NCBI GenBank assembly: GCA_013298695.1
Contig: JAAFIS010000007.1
Coordinates: 62,001-126,000, forward strand
DNA length: 64,000 bases
DNA from: Betaproteobacteria bacterium
GTDB lineage: Bacteria; Pseudomonadota; Gammaproteobacteria; Burkholderiales; Casimicrobiaceae
Direction: 5' to 3'
The notes under the pieces were generated by a model, which was given only the letters and a program-made list of their open reading frames with translations, searched no databases and was not told the origin of the DNA. Positions 8,258-18,113 of this stretch are shown here, piece by piece. Each line of letters starts with the position of its first letter. Positions within the stretch are counted from its first letter, which is position 1. Made by a program: the position numbers and the translations under genes.

Positions 8258-9181
8258 TCAATCGCGCAGCTCGCGGCCGGTCAATTTGATGAAAACGTCT
8301 TCCAGATTCGCGGGCCGATGCAACACGCGAATCCCTGCGAATTGTGAGAGCGCTTCAGTGAGCGGCTTCGGCGTTGTGGTGTAGGCGAAAAGCGTTTCAC
8401 CCGCGACCTCAATGCGCGTGGCAAAGGCCGAGACACGATCTTTCAGCGACGCGACATCGTCGCCAAACACCTCAACAACATCGGGTTCAATCGTTTTTTC
8501 GATCAACTCGCGCGGCGATCCTTCTGCGATCAGCAAGCCCGCGTCGATCACCGCAAGACGATCACACAAGCGCTCTGCTTCATCCATGAAATGCGTGGTC
8601 AGCAATAAAGTTTTTCCCCGAGCGCGCAACGCTTTCAAGCGATCCCAAATCAAATGACGTGCTTGCGGATCAAGCCCGGTGGTGGGCTCATCAAGCACGA
8701 TGAAATCGGGGTCGTTCACCAGCGCCCTCGCGATCGTCAAGCGCCGTTTCATGCCGCCAGACAGCTCGCGAATGTTCGCGTTTTCGCGCCCAGTAAGCCC
8801 AGCAAATTCGAGCAGCATCGGCACTTGTGATTTTGCCTTTGCGTCGCTCATGCCGAAATAGCGCGAATACACAATCAAGTTTTCAGCAACGGTGAAATCA
8901 GGGTCGAGATTGTCCATTTGCGGCACGACGCCGACTTTCTCGCGCGCAATTCGCGCCTCTGCAGGAATCGCGTGATTCAACATTCGAATCGTGCCGGAAT
9001 CGGGCGAGGTTTGCCCGAGCGCCATCTTAAGGCTCGTGGTTTTTCCAGCACCATTAGGCCCTAAAAAACCAAAGCACTGACCCGATTCAACCGCAAGTGA
9101 CACGCCGCGCACGACCTCGCGTTTCGCCTCGCCTTTGCCGAAACTTTTGTGCACATCCTTAAATTCAAGCACTGCACTCAA
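8258..9181 (-). CDS. ABC transporter ATP-binding protein, NodI-like
   Basis: About 307 residues. Walker A is [11 protein letters not shown], followed by [11 protein letters not shown] (Q-loop), the signature [10 protein letters not shown], Walker [13 protein letters not shown] and the switch [13 protein letters not shown]-terminal extension of about 80 residues is typical of DrrA/NodI exporters. The start is placed at TTG 9181 (or GTG 9172), giving [13 protein letters not shown]; the TTG overlaps the upstream hydrolase stop as TTGA. An open frame continues back to 9463 but runs through the hydrolase gene. Partner of the permease at 7369-8136. Confidence 0.88.
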   Translation of the reverse strand: MSAVLEFKDVHKSFGKGEAKREVVRGVSLAVESGQCFGFLGPNGAGKTTSLKMALGQTSPDSGTIRMLNHAIPAEARIAREKVGVVPQMDNLDPDFTVAENLIVYSRYFGMSDAKAKSQVPMLLEFAGLTGRENANIRELSGGMKRRLTIARALVNDPDFIVLDEPTTGLDPQARHLIWDRLKALRARGKTLLLTTHFMDEAERLCDRLAVIDAGLLIAEGSPRELIEKTIEPDVVEVFGDDVASLKDRVSAFATRIEVAGETLFAYTTTPKPLTEALSQFAGIRVLHRPANLEDVFIKLTGRELRD

Positions 9182-9798
9182 GGCGAAACTCCGACGTGCG
9201 CACACGCACGCTTCACGCAAAGCTTTAACTCGGCTAAACGCCCGTGAAAAAAGTGCCCCGTGCCAGGAAACACGGTCACCGGCAAACCTTGCGGACGCGC
9301 CCAATCCATCACATCGGCAAGCGGAACGACATCGTCTTCTTCCCCATGCACAACGAGCGTTTCTCTCGCAACCTCTGGAATCTGAAAGCGTTTCACCGCA
9401 GGTCCGATCAACACGAGTTGTTGTGGCGCGGCGCGCTCGTAGAGCCGCGTTTGTACGAAGCAACCGAACGAAAATCCAGCCGCGATTAACGGCAATTCGC
9501 TGCCAATCTGTGCGCGCGCATGCGTGAGCGCCGCCGCAGCGTCTTCGGTTTCTCCGATGCCGCTATCGAATTCGCCCTCGCTTTTGCCGACGCCACGAAA
9601 ATTAAATCGCATCACTGCGCAGTTGAGCTCTTGAAACGCTTTGGCGAGCGTTTGCACGACTTTGTTGTCCATCGTGCCGCCATGTTGCGGGTGGGGATGA
9701 CAAATAAGCGCTAGTGCGCGCGGAGAAATCGGGGAAGCGAACGCGATTTCCAGCGACCCAGCAGGGCCGTCAATGAGTTGCGTGGATGGGTTCAACAT
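9178..9798 (-). CDS. Alpha/beta hydrolase (COG2945 type)
   Basis: 206 residues with an alpha/beta-hydrolase fold. It has the family's oxyanion segment [27 protein letters not shown], the nucleophile elbow AGFSFGCFV (Gly-Phe-Ser-Phe-Gly), [10 protein letters not shown] with the catalytic Asp, and GTGHFFHG with the catalytic His. Small cytoplasmic hydrolases of this sort are common upstream of NodIJ-like exporters in betaproteobacteria. The substrate is unknown. Its stop overlaps the ATPase start. Confidence 0.85.
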   Translation of the reverse strand: MLNPSTQLIDGPAGSLEIAFASPISPRALALICHPHPQHGGTMDNKVVQTLAKAFQELNCAVMRFNFRGVGKSEGEFDSGIGETEDAAAALTHARAQIGSELPLIAAGFSFGCFVQTRLYERAAPQQLVLIGPAVKRFQIPEVARETLVVHGEEDDVVPLADVMDWARPQGLPVTVFPGTGHFFHGRLAELKLCVKRACAHVGVSP

Positions 9799-9807
9799 CG
9801 TTTGATT

Positions 9808-10956
9808 TTAGGTGACGCTTCGATTGCCCTTGGCGTCGCCGCCAAAGCGGAAAAAGAGCACAGCGGTGGCAATGAACGGCCACAAAACAACAATTGTTCG
9901 GGTGAGCCCGTTGAGATTGAGCAATTGGCCGTAGCTCCAGTTAAATAGCGATGTCGGCGCGCGAACCGTTACTAAGTCAGGCAACACCAGCGGAATGAAC
10001 ACGCTCGACAACAATGCGATCCCGGCGACGATAGATTTCAATCGGCGCGGCAACCAAAAAAGAACGAGCAGCGCGACCGCGCCGAGCGCAACGCCTAGCG
10101 CGTGGCCGGGGCGCAACCATGCTTCCCAGGCAATGGGTGTGAGTAGCCACTGCGCAGCGATGGTTTTGAGCGCTACTGCGCAGGCAACCACAAGAACGAG
10201 CGCGATCCCGCCCAACCAGCGCTTGCGCATGGTGAGATCGGTGAACAGTCCGATGCCGACCAGTGCTGCGGTGGTTTGTGCGAGTTCCACGGCAACGATC
10301 ACCGGATCAAACGCGGTGATAAACCCCGGGTGAAAGGTGGAAGCGAATAGCGGTATGCCTGGATTAATTTGAGCGATGAGCCAAACCGCGAGCAACAAAA
10401 TATTGAGATCGCCCGTGGCTCCGCTTACAAACAAAGATTCTCGCCAGCGTCGCAAAACGGCAATGAAATTTTGCTGCGCGATCACGCGCGAGGCGATCGC
10501 TGCACCAAGCACCGCGCCAAACGCGTTGGCTAAGGTGTCGTTAACACTAGAGACTCGCGTCGGCAGCCAGTTTTGCAGCGTTTCTACCAAGATCGATAGC
10601 GCGAGCGTAGCCGTGAGCATCCACAGCGCGCGTTTTGTGGCACCGTACGATGGCGGCAGCATCGCGTAGAGCGAGAAACCGAGTGGGACGTAGGCCAATG
10701 TGTTGAAAATTACGTCGGCGCGCGAGACGTGACGCGAAAACTTCGTTAAGAAATCAAACGGCGCCGCTGACGATTCTGCCCAGCCGGTGAACGGTTGCAA
10801 ACTGGCATAGACGATGACGAAAATACAAAACAGCGCGACGTAAAACAGCAGTTTCGACTGCGCCTGCGTTGCGCGCGAAGCTCGCTCAGCGCCATCATCA
10901 GTGCCCGCGCCAGCGCTGCGGTTACGGTTCGGCGTTGGCTGCGAACGCTCGTTCAT
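9808..10956 (-). CDS. VanZ-like family membrane protein
   Basis: 382 residues. A polar Arg/Gln-rich leader (about 1-35) precedes roughly ten hydrophobic segments. The first part carries the VanZ-like signature: YASLQPFTGW, DVIFNTLAYVPLGF, then LVETLQNWLPTRVSSVNDTL. VanZ domains are membrane modules of uncertain function, some affecting teicoplanin tolerance. It is spaced 7 bases from the DUF3426 gene and probably shares its transcript. Confidence 0.8.
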   Translation of the reverse strand: MNERSQPTPNRNRSAGAGTDDGAERASRATQAQSKLLFYVALFCIFVIVYASLQPFTGWAESSAAPFDFLTKFSRHVSRADVIFNTLAYVPLGFSLYAMLPPSYGATKRALWMLTATLALSILVETLQNWLPTRVSSVNDTLANAFGAVLGAAIASRVIAQQNFIAVLRRWRESLFVSGATGDLNILLLAVWLIAQINPGIPLFASTFHPGFITAFDPVIVAVELAQTTAALVGIGLFTDLTMRKRWLGGIALVLVVACAVALKTIAAQWLLTPIAWEAWLRPGHALGVALGAVALLVLFWLPRRLKSIVAGIALLSSVFIPLVLPDLVTVRAPTSLFNWSYGQLLNLNGLTRTIVVLWPFIATAVLFFRFGGDAKGNRSVT

Positions 10957-10963
10957 CTCGGAG

Positions 10964-11875
10964 TCAGAAGTAAGCGTGATCGGCCTTGAAGCCGACGGGA
11001 ACTGCGGGGCTCACATCAAGATAGAGTTTGATTTCTAAGTCGCCTCCTGCTTCCAGGCCGCGAGTCAGGCTCGCATTTGCGGGCGCATATTGTTCAGGAC
11101 TAAATGCTCTCCGAGCAATCGGCTCGCCGCCGATGCCGTCAAGCGTGAGCACCAGGCTGGGCAGGGCAACGGCGTAACTGCCCGAATTTTTAAGTGTTGC
11201 CGTAAAAATGAGCAGACCTTTGTGAGCAGGGTCTGCAGCAAGATCAGAGCCCACGAATCCAAGCGCCTCCGAGCGCCGAGGTGGCTGCACGCGACATCCG
11301 AGCTGTGCACAGGCGGCGGTGAGTGCGCGCGTTGTGCTCGGAAACCGGCTGGAAATTTCGTCGCGAAACCAGTAGCCAGCGTTTGCCAGGAGTGTGACAA
11401 AAAGCAAAAACGACAACAAAACATAGCCGACCCGCGCACCTCGGCTGAGCGGCGCTGCGGGCTCGCGCCAGTCGTATTTCGAACGTTCAGCTTCGTCTGC
11501 CAGAGCGTTGTTTCGCTCGGGCTTTGCGTTGCTAGCGCTTTGTGTTGACGCAGGATCAGAAGCCGCTCTCGCACCGTACGAATCAGCGTTTACATCGGGT
11601 TTTTTAGCAATTCCCTGCTGTGCGGCGACGCGTATTTCATCGGCCGTCGGCCCGTGGCGCACGGCCGGAATACCGGGCATCACGGTCGCAGGCGATCCAA
11701 ACGTATCGGCATCTTCCTCAACCGGTTCAAGCTGGCCTTCGATCAAGTTCTGTCGCGCATCAAATATGCCGCGACATGCGCCGCATCGAACGAGCCCGCC
11801 GTGCGCGCGAATATGCTCCGGCCTGACGCGAAATTTCGCGCGGCAGTGGGGGCATTGGGTGACAGCTGAGCTCAA
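10964..11875 (-). CDS. Zinc-ribbon and DUF3426 domain protein
   Basis: 303 residues. An N-terminal MJ0042-type zinc ribbon has cysteines C8/C11 (CPHC) and C31/C34 (CGAC). A low-complexity linker (about 45-135), one membrane helix (about 150-172) and a periplasmic DUF3426 domain follow (LGCRVQPPRR, then LLIFTATLKNSGSYAV, PSLVLTLDG and AGGDLEIKLYLD). The family is of unknown function and in betaproteobacteria regularly follows prmA, as here. Confidence 0.88.
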   Translation of the reverse strand: MSSAVTQCPHCRAKFRVRPEHIRAHGGLVRCGACRGIFDARQNLIEGQLEPVEEDADTFGSPATVMPGIPAVRHGPTADEIRVAAQQGIAKKPDVNADSYGARAASDPASTQSASNAKPERNNALADEAERSKYDWREPAAPLSRGARVGYVLLSFLLFVTLLANAGYWFRDEISSRFPSTTRALTAACAQLGCRVQPPRRSEALGFVGSDLAADPAHKGLLIFTATLKNSGSYAVALPSLVLTLDGIGGEPIARRAFSPEQYAPANASLTRGLEAGGDLEIKLYLDVSPAVPVGFKADHAYF

Positions 11876-12011
11876 AAGAAAACGCGGGATTGATGTGACA
11901 AGCTAGAAGCGTAAACGATTGTCAGAATTTGCATGCACACGATTTGTGTTTTCGGGGTGCGTATGGGCGCCGATTGAGATTCAAGCGACCGTGCACAACG
12001 CATCAGCCGCG

Positions 12012-12920
12012 TTAGGGATTGCGACGTTGTCCGGTCATCAGCACCCAACCTTCGCGCTCGGCGGCGACTTGCATCGCAATCCACGGCCCATAGGCCTCAA
12101 TGATTCGATCTACCTGCGGCTGCAAAATTCCTGCTAGCGCGAGCGCTCCGCCCGGTTTTACGTGCGCCGCAATCGCTGGCGCGAGCACGGTAAGTGGTCC
12201 GGCGAGAATGTTGGCGACCACGACGTCGAACTGGCCTTGAAGTGCGTCGCCTGACGTTGTGTATCGAACATCGTAGCCGTTTGCTGATGTGTTGAGCTTC
12301 GCTGTTTCGATGGCCTGCGGATCGATGTCAACGCCGGACACATCGCTTGCGCCAAGTGCTTTTGCGGCCATCGCCAGAATGCCGGAGCCGCATCCGTAGT
12401 CGAGCACGCTCAGGCCGGAAAGTGTTTGTGCTGACAGCCACTGCAAACAAAGCCGCGTCGTTGGATGGGTTCCGGTGCCGAAGGCTAGACCTGGATCAAT
12501 GCGCAAATTGATCGCCGACGCCTTTGGCGGCTCGCACCACGTCGGCACGATCCACAAATCGGGCGTGATCTCAATCGGGTCGAATTGGGCTTGCGTTGCG
12601 CGAACCCAATCGGTTTCGGGTACCACGCGAAACTCATGAACGCCGAGCGCGCCGGGGAATTGTTCACGCAGTTTGATCCACAGCGATTCGATGGCCTCGG
12701 TGGAGACTTCTCGGTCAAATAATGCGGCGATCCGGCTGTCGGCCCAGCGCACGTTGAGCGCCATGCCGGGTTCTCCGAAAATGGGTTGTTCGGCGTCGCT
12801 CTCGGCGTGCAAATCAGCGACGTCGACCGCGAGCGCACCTGCGTCCATTAGGCAATCAGCGAGCGCATCGGCAACCTCGCCCTTCACCGCACCGGCAACC
12901 TCAATCCACGAGTTAGGCAT
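12012..12920 (-). CDS. prmA: Ribosomal protein L11 methyltransferase PrmA
   Basis: About 302 residues. It methylates L11 using SAM. The N-terminal substrate domain is followed by a Rossmann domain with LDYGCGSGILAMAAK, GVDIDPQAI and the catalytic-loop VVANILAGPL. FGTGTHPTTRLCL just before the SAM site is diagnostic. The start is set at ATG 12920 (MPNSWIEV), which leaves an 8-base gap after accC; the open frame continues into accC without support. Second to last of accB-accC-prmA-DUF3426-VanZ. Confidence 0.93.
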   Translation of the reverse strand: MPNSWIEVAGAVKGEVADALADCLMDAGALAVDVADLHAESDAEQPIFGEPGMALNVRWADSRIAALFDREVSTEAIESLWIKLREQFPGALGVHEFRVVPETDWVRATQAQFDPIEITPDLWIVPTWCEPPKASAINLRIDPGLAFGTGTHPTTRLCLQWLSAQTLSGLSVLDYGCGSGILAMAAKALGASDVSGVDIDPQAIETAKLNTSANGYDVRYTTSGDALQGQFDVVVANILAGPLTVLAPAIAAHVKPGGALALAGILQPQVDRIIEAYGPWIAMQVAAEREGWVLMTGQRRNP

Positions 12921-12927
12921 TGAATTT

Positions 12928-14331
12928 TTAGCGCTCACCACGCGTGCGTTCGGCGAGCTTCGCCATGCGCTTTTCGAGGTAGTGAATCGAGAAGCCACCC
13001 TTGATGAATTCGGCGTCGTCCATCAACTCGCGGTGCAGTGGCACATTAGTTTTGATGCCCTCGACAATAATTTCAGAGAGCGCGATTCGCATCCGCGCCA
13101 CTGCTTGTTCTCTCGTTGCGCCGTAGGTGAGAAGCTTGCCCACCATCGAGTCGTAGTTGGGCGGTACGAAATAGTTGGTGTAGACGTGCGAGTCAACGCG
13201 CACGCCCGGCCCGCCCGGTGGATGCCACGCAGTGATGCGGCCAGGTGAAGGCACAAAACTTGTGGGGTCCTCAGCGTTGATGCGGCATTCGATCGCGTGA
13301 CCTCGTTTCACGATGTCTTTCTGACGAAGCTCCATCTTGAAGCCTGAAGCGATCTTGATCTGCTCCTGCACGATATCGACACCGGTGATGAGCTCGGTAA
13401 CGGGATGTTCAACCTGCACGCGAGTGTTCATTTCGATGAAATAAAACTCGTTTTTCTCGTAGAGAAACTCGAACGTGCCCGCACCGCGATAACCAATTTT
13501 GCGACACGCCTCGGCGCATCGCTCACCAATTTTTGCGATCAGTTTTTCGGGGATGCCGGGTGCTGGACCTTCTTCGATGATCTTTTGATGACGACGCTGC
13601 ATCGAGCAATCGCGTTCGCCAAGATACACAGCGTTTTTATGCTGATCCGCGAGGACCTGAATTTCGATGTGGCGCGGATTTTCAAGGAATTTCTCCATGT
13701 ACACCGTGCCGTTGCCAAATGCAGCAAGTGCCTCGCCTTTCGTCAACGTCACCGCATTGATCAGCGTGCCTTCGGCATGCACCACGCGCATGCCGCGCCC
13801 GCCGCCGCCGCCCGACGCCTTAATGATGACGGGATAGCCGATCTGCCGAGCGATTTTTACGATTTCTTTAGGGTCGTCGGGCAGGGCACCGTCGACGCCG
13901 GGCACGACCGGGACGCCCGCTTTTTTCATCGCAAGCTTGGCTGAGACTTTGTCGCCCATCAGCCGAATAGTTTCGGCACGTGGGCCGATAAACACGAATC
14001 CCGACTTCTCTACCTTTTCGCTGAAATCCGCGTTTTCTGAAAGAAAACCGTAGCCAGGATGAATTGCCTGCGAATCGGTCACCTCAGCTGCCGCGATGAT
14101 CGCGGGAACATTGAGATAGCTCTGCGCAGACGGCGGTGGGCCGATGCAAATTGACTCGTCGGCCAGGCGCACGTATTTCGCGTCAGCGTCGGCTTCGGAA
14201 TAAACGACGACTGTTTTGATGCCCATTTCGCGGCATGCGCGCTGGATACGTAACGCAATTTCGCCGCGATTGGCGATGAGAACTTTTTCGAACAGTACCG
14301 GGGCGGGCGTGCGTGAAAGCGATAGTGCCAT
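12928..14331 (-). CDS. accC: Acetyl-CoA carboxylase, biotin carboxylase subunit AccC
   Basis: 467 residues. Biotin carboxylation domain ([13 protein letters not shown]), ATP-grasp with the glycine-rich [13 protein letters not shown], and the active-site segment [14 protein letters not shown], ending in the biotin carboxylase C-domain ([13 protein letters not shown]). It catalyses ATP-dependent carboxylation of biotin on AccB in fatty-acid synthesis. The N-terminus is about 12 residues longer than usual; a GTG at 14298 ([12 protein letters not shown]) is an alternative start. It sits 6 bases after accB. Confidence 0.96.
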   Translation of the reverse strand: MALSLSRTPAPVLFEKVLIANRGEIALRIQRACREMGIKTVVVYSEADADAKYVRLADESICIGPPPSAQSYLNVPAIIAAAEVTDSQAIHPGYGFLSENADFSEKVEKSGFVFIGPRAETIRLMGDKVSAKLAMKKAGVPVVPGVDGALPDDPKEIVKIARQIGYPVIIKASGGGGGRGMRVVHAEGTLINAVTLTKGEALAAFGNGTVYMEKFLENPRHIEIQVLADQHKNAVYLGERDCSMQRRHQKIIEEGPAPGIPEKLIAKIGERCAEACRKIGYRGAGTFEFLYEKNEFYFIEMNTRVQVEHPVTELITGVDIVQEQIKIASGFKMELRQKDIVKRGHAIECRINAEDPTSFVPSPGRITAWHPPGGPGVRVDSHVYTNYFVPPNYDSMVGKLLTYGATREQAVARMRIALSEIIVEGIKTNVPLHRELMDDAEFIKGGFSIHYLEKRMAKLAERTRGER

Positions 14332-14337
14332 GCGTCG

Positions 14338-14811
14338 TTACTCAATCAACACGAGAGGTTGGCCGTATTCGACAGCTTGGCCGTTTTCAGAAAGGATCGC
14401 TTTGACCACGCCGGATTTATCGGCTTCGATCTCGTTCATCAATTTCATCGCTTCGATGATGCAGATCGTGTCGCCAACAGAAACACTTGAGCCGATTTCC
14501 ACAAACGGCTTCGACCCCGGCGAAGCCGAGCGGTAAAAGGTGCCAACCATCGGCGACTTCACTTGATGTCCCGCCGGCGCTTCTGGCTCGGCAGGTGCCG
14601 CTGCCACTGGTGCGGCGACCGGCGCTGGAGCGCCCGTCGCAACGGGCATCGGCATCGGGGCATGCATCGGCGTGGCGTAGTGCAGGGTAGGCATTGAGTT
14701 GGCCACCTTGCTGGTGATGCGGACTTTTTCTTCGCCCTCAGTCACTTCAAGCTCGGCGATGCCGGATTCTTGAACCAATTCAATAAGAGTTTTGAGCTTT
14801 CGCAGATCCAT
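14338..14811 (-). CDS. accB: Biotin carboxyl carrier protein AccB
   Basis: 157 residues. A short N-terminal region ([21 protein letters not shown]) leads into a Met/Pro/Ala linker (about 48-80) and the biotinyl domain, with the biotinylated lysine K123 in EAMKLMNE. It carries CO2 between AccC and the carboxyltransferase. First gene of accB-accC-prmA. Confidence 0.96.
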   Translation of the reverse strand: MDLRKLKTLIELVQESGIAELEVTEGEEKVRITSKVANSMPTLHYATPMHAPMPMPVATGAPAPVAAPVAAAPAEPEAPAGHQVKSPMVGTFYRSASPGSKPFVEIGSSVSVGDTICIIEAMKLMNEIEADKSGVVKAILSENGQAVEYGQPLVLIE

Positions 14812-15314
14812 GCGAAGGTCCCTTTACGCGGTGAAATTGAGAAAAAACGTCGCTACGCGCTGAGCGCGGAAAACATGCTGACGTTGGAATGGGCGAGCGA
14901 GCGGGCGCTCGATCGCAGCGAACTCGATGCGACGCGAGGCGCGTACGAAACGAATTGCAAATGGACGAATCCAGAGTAAAAAGTGACGTTCATTATTTGC
15001 GTGACCTGCGAAGATCACAGCATGTTGAGTTACGTTAGCCGTAAGTTTGCCCGATTTCTCGGCATGTTGCTATACAGCGACACTCGTTTTCGGGTGTATT
15101 TTTGCCGAACGAGTGTTTGAATCGTCGTTTACAGAAAGGTAACCACCGCATCCAAACGCATGTAGCGTTGGCGCTAAGCGAGGATATAGCGCATATCCAA
15201 CTATAGTCAGATACGGCGCCGTCGCCCCGTGGGATCGACGTTTCATGCGTTGCCTCACTGCGTTCATCCATGCAGGTTGTTGCGCGTGAGTACGTTGCCT
15301 GACAATGCGCGGAG
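14812..15314. other. 503-base intergenic region between tlpA-like gene and accB
   Basis: No supported gene. Related genomes usually carry aroQ (type II dehydroquinase) between tlpA and accB; no dehydroquinase-like frame is present here. The stretch should hold the accB promoter, but no strong -35/-10 pair is clear. Short open frames on both strands (for example 15035-15271 minus) lack ribosome sites and family resemblance. Confidence 0.5.
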
Positions 15315-15875
15315 TTAGCTCATGATGGTCGTTATTTCGTCGTATTTCACCTTACCAACGCGAGTCAGCATGAGCTCAGACTTAGGCGAAAACACCAACG
15401 AAAACGGCAAAACGCCTTGCGGATTCCCCATCGTCTTAACCGCCTCAAGCCAAGCGACATCGGCCATCAAAATGGGGTAATTGATGCCAAGCTCGCGAGC
15501 GAATCGAACCACGGGTTCTCGACGATCGATCGCAAGCCCGATGATTTGCAATCCCTTTGATTCGTACGCGGTTTGCGCTTTCACGAAGTCGGGCATTTCT
15601 TCGCGACAGGGCCCGCACCAGGTCGCCCAAAAATTGATCAGCAGCGTTTTGCCGCGCCACGTGGAGATCGGCGCTGGTTTGTCATCAAGCGTGGTGAAAT
15701 TGGCCGTCAGCAGCTTCGCAGCTTCGCCCGCGTTGCTTGCCGCACGCTCGCCGCGCGTGAGCCAAAGGTAGCCTCCGCCCGCGCCCGCGCCACAAGCGAC
15801 GAGGCCCGCAGCCGCGAGCGCTAAATTTCGGCGCGCGTCAGACTTTGGCGCATTTGTCGCGTTCTCGTTATCCAT
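15315..15875 (-). CDS. TlpA/ResA-like membrane-anchored thioredoxin
   Basis: 186 residues: short cytoplasmic tail, one membrane anchor/signal (about 17-40), and a periplasmic thioredoxin-like domain with redox motif WCGPC at 86-90 in INFWATWCGPCREEMPDF. TlpA-like proteins reduce or shuffle periplasmic disulphides, for example in cytochrome c or oxidase assembly. The start at ATG 15875 follows the DsbD-N gene by 8 bases, so the two are cotranscribed and may work as a split redox pair. Confidence 0.88.
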   Translation of the reverse strand: MDNENATNAPKSDARRNLALAAAGLVACGAGAGGGYLWLTRGERAASNAGEAAKLLTANFTTLDDKPAPISTWRGKTLLINFWATWCGPCREEMPDFVKAQTAYESKGLQIIGLAIDRREPVVRFARELGINYPILMADVAWLEAVKTMGNPQGVLPFSLVFSPKSELMLTRVGKVKYDEITTIMS

Positions 15876-15883
15876 AGTTCCGC

Positions 15884-16513
15884 TTATTGCTGACTCACGT
15901 TTTTCTTGAAAATGCTTCCAAGCGTCGGTTTTGCTGCCTCGTTTGCGGCGATATTCTTTCCGCCGCGCGGCACTTGGAAGGTGCGCTTTACGGGTGGATA
16001 ACACACGCCGGCCAGCTCAGAGCAACCCTGATAAGTCAGCGTCACCAGCGCGTCGCGGGCAGTCGTTGGCTCAACGGCTATCGTCACTGGCTGCTCAAAA
16101 ACCTCGACTCGACCGAAATTTGCGTCGTCTTTGAGCTTTCCTTTTAACGGGCGCGTTCCCAGGTTCTTTTGGGCTTTCCCGTTGGTGCTTACCTCGAAGC
16201 GTTCGCGGTAAAGATAATGCCCCGGCAACACGTCTAAATGAACGACTAACTTGCCGTCAACCCACGAGGCTTTCGATGCAAACGCCTCATCCACGGGAAG
16301 CGGGGCAGGCGGCTGCGCGACTGCGGCGGGCGTGTTCATCAAAGGCGAGACGGCGCCTGATTGAGTGCTGGTTTGGGCGTCCGCAGTAAACGCAACTAAT
16401 GCGATGCTCGGGATAAGACAAACCGTTGCAAACGTGGCGATGAAGGTTTTGAGCGAAGCACCTAAGGGTATTTTCCGCGCACTTTCCAAGCGCACGACTG
16501 TCATACTACGCAT
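15884..16513 (-). CDS. Stand-alone DsbD N-terminal-domain protein
   Basis: About 209 residues: signal peptide (about 20-45), Ala/Pro linker, then the immunoglobulin-like N-terminal domain of DsbD (ASWVDGKLVVHLDVLPGHYLYRERFEV, ending YQGCSELAGVCYPP with the redox Cys pair). Full DsbD is about 600 residues with eight membrane helices and a C-terminal thioredoxin; here the protein ends after the first domain. The membrane electron-transfer module is missing and a separate TlpA-like thioredoxin follows. The start (16513 or 16504) is uncertain, as neither has a clear ribosome site. Confidence 0.75.
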   Translation of the reverse strand: MRSMTVVRLESARKIPLGASLKTFIATFATVCLIPSIALVAFTADAQTSTQSGAVSPLMNTPAAVAQPPAPLPVDEAFASKASWVDGKLVVHLDVLPGHYLYRERFEVSTNGKAQKNLGTRPLKGKLKDDANFGRVEVFEQPVTIAVEPTTARDALVTLTYQGCSELAGVCYPPVKRTFQVPRGGKNIAANEAAKPTLGSIFKKNVSQQ

Positions 16514-16547
16514 TGCGAAGTGAGATCGCTCGCCTAAGGAAGTTGAA

Positions 16548-16994
16548 ATGCCCATACTTTTTCTCGCACTGCTCATCGGCTTGCCGATTCTTGATATCTA
16601 CGCCACACTTCGATTCGCCGAAACGCTGGGCGTTCCCGGGATCGCGCTTTTTCTACCTGGCGTATTTGCCGGCGTGATGATAATGAAACGCGAGACGCGA
16701 TCCTTTAAATCACGATTCGTGGGCGCAGTTCAGAGCATGTCGTTAAACGCGATGGTGTTTGACAGCGGCCGCCGGATGCTTGCAGCCGCGTTGTTTCTAG
16801 CCCCAGGATTCTTCAGCGACGTGTTTGGGCTGTTTTTGTTTTTGATTCCCAATCGATCACTCGCAACGCTCGGCGCACAAGGGCATCATGGCGACGCCTT
16901 CGATCGCGATCCCGCATCAGCAAAAACCGAGCGCGCGACGAAAAGCGGAAACGATAAGAGCGTGGTCGACGGCGAATTTAGACGAATTGATTAA
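16548..16994 (+). CDS. fxsA: FxsA family membrane protein
   Basis: 148 residues with the FxsA core: LFLALLIGLPILDIY, then a glycine-rich second helix (VPGIALFLPGVFAGVMIM) and LAPGFFSDVFGLFLFL. AAGGAAG lies just upstream of ATG 16548. FxsA is an inner-membrane protein that in E. coli modulates exclusion of phage T7 by the F plasmid; its normal role is unknown. Divergent from the DsbD-N gene. Confidence 0.88.
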   Translation: MPILFLALLIGLPILDIYATLRFAETLGVPGIALFLPGVFAGVMIMKRETRSFKSRFVGAVQSMSLNAMVFDSGRRMLAAALFLAPGFFSDVFGLFLFLIPNRSLATLGAQGHHGDAFDRDPASAKTERATKSGNDKSVVDGEFRRID

Positions 16995-17016
16995 GCAATC
17001 AACATTTCGCTGCTGA

Positions 17017-17033
17017 GCCCGATTCTATTGGGC
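17017..17033. repeat. CGCCCAAT-type palindrome (solo)
   Basis: GCCCGAT-TCT-ATTGGGC, one mismatch from a perfect dyad, followed by GCGA and a GAGCGCA flank similar to other family members. It lies just before the terminator after fxsA. No clear partner at 66 bp. Confidence 0.45.
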
Positions 17034-17042
17034 GACGAGCGC

Positions 17043-17073
17043 AAAAAAAGAAGCCCGCGTTAGCGGGCTTTTT
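17043..17073. terminator. Bidirectional intrinsic terminator
   Basis: Perfect 8-bp stem AAGCCCGC / GCGGGCTT with loop GTTA (17051-17070), preceded by an A-run and followed by T's. It serves fxsA from the left and the converging minus-strand gene (17124-18113) from the right. Confidence 0.85.
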
Positions 17074-17123
17074 AACTTCCAGGGGAGGAATCCTGAGCCT
17101 TGGGTATTTCTTTTTGGTCGTAT

Positions 17124-18113
17124 CTACTTCTTCTCTGCGGGTGTCGGCACGAGCGTTGATTTCAGCGGACCAATCTCCACCGTGCCTTTCTTGTCAGTCA
17201 CCGAACGAATCGCAGCGGTTTCGATAAAGCGATCGATGATCGTGGCCAGTTGTTCTGGTTCGAAACTGTTTTGCACGCGGATCGCAGTGGAATCAGGATT
17301 CACCACTTTGCGGAAATCGTAGCGCTCATCGCGCTTGATCACGTTTAATGTTTTTGCGTCAAGCGTGGTCACTACTGCGTAGAAAAACGGGGCCATGAAG
17401 GTTTCGGATCGCGTGCTCTGACCGCGCTTCGTTGTCTCAACTTCATCGTCGAACTTCAGCCCCATGTCGTTGATGAAGCTGTTTGCTCCATCAAGCTGAA
17501 CCGTTGCCGATTCAAGCGGTTGAATATAGAGTCCGATGCCCGAGAGCTTGCTCGCCATGCCTTGGCGCGCGCTGAATAACCAACGCGGTGTAACGAGTAC
17601 GATGCGATCCCACGACATGCGCTGCGGCATCTTAGAAATCGCGTTGATCGCTTTGTTGTAAGCCGCTGCTTCGCGTTCAATGCCGGGGATGCTCGCGGCT
17701 TCCGAATCGTGCGGAATCGAGAGCAAAACGCGTTCCGCATCCGGAAATTCGCGCGCAACCGCCTGATCCAAACCGCGCAGCACTGAAAGATTAATGCCGT
17801 TGCCGGGCACGCGTATGACGCGGCGAGTGAAGTTGTCAACCACGTTCGAGCCAATTTGCTCTTTCTGGGTGACGATTGTGAACTCATCGCCCACCATCGA
17901 AATCAAAGCGACTGTTTTCGGTGTTGGCAAGTTTGCAATGGAGGCGTCGGCCGCGGTTGTGGCGTTGGTCGCCGCGTTAGCGAACCCCGAACTCAGTGCG
18001 GCGAATGCTGCGATTGTCGCGACTGTGACAACCGAGGCAAATGCCGAGGCTCGTAAGTCGAGTGTCGTGCGCGGCATGGGTAACAGAGAGATCGGGTGTG
18101 CGGTGCGAATCAT
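17124..18113 (-). CDS. Secreted protein of unknown function
   Basis: 329 residues with an Ala-rich signal peptide (to about residue 48). The rest is a mixed alpha/beta domain with segments such as TVALISMVGDEFTIV, VLLSIPHDSEA and RIVLVTPRWLFSARQGMASKLSGIGLY. I do not recognise the family. ATG 18113 is supported by GAGGAA with a 7-base spacer. It ends at the shared bidirectional terminator. Likely periplasmic or outer-membrane associated. Confidence 0.65.
   Translation of the reverse strand: MIRTAHPISLLPMPRTTLDLRASAFASVVTVATIAAFAALSSGFANAATNATTAADASIANLPTPKTVALISMVGDEFTIVTQKEQIGSNVVDNFTRRVIRVPGNGINLSVLRGLDQAVAREFPDAERVLLSIPHDSEAASIPGIEREAAAYNKAINAISKMPQRMSWDRIVLVTPRWLFSARQGMASKLSGIGLYIQPLESATVQLDGANSFINDMGLKFDDEVETTKRGQSTRSETFMAPFFYAVVTTLDAKTLNVIKRDERYDFRKVVNPDSTAIRVQNSFEPEQLATIIDRFIETAAIRSVTDKKGTVEIGPLKSTLVPTPAEKK

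Noticed and set aside
9173-9463. Extended N-terminus of the ABC ATPase
   Set aside because: The extra 94 residues lie inside the hydrolase gene in another frame and are Arg/Cys-rich, typical of an overlap shadow.
14770-14979. Plus-strand frame overlapping the accB start
   Set aside because: Begins inside accB on the opposite strand and has no recognisable domain.
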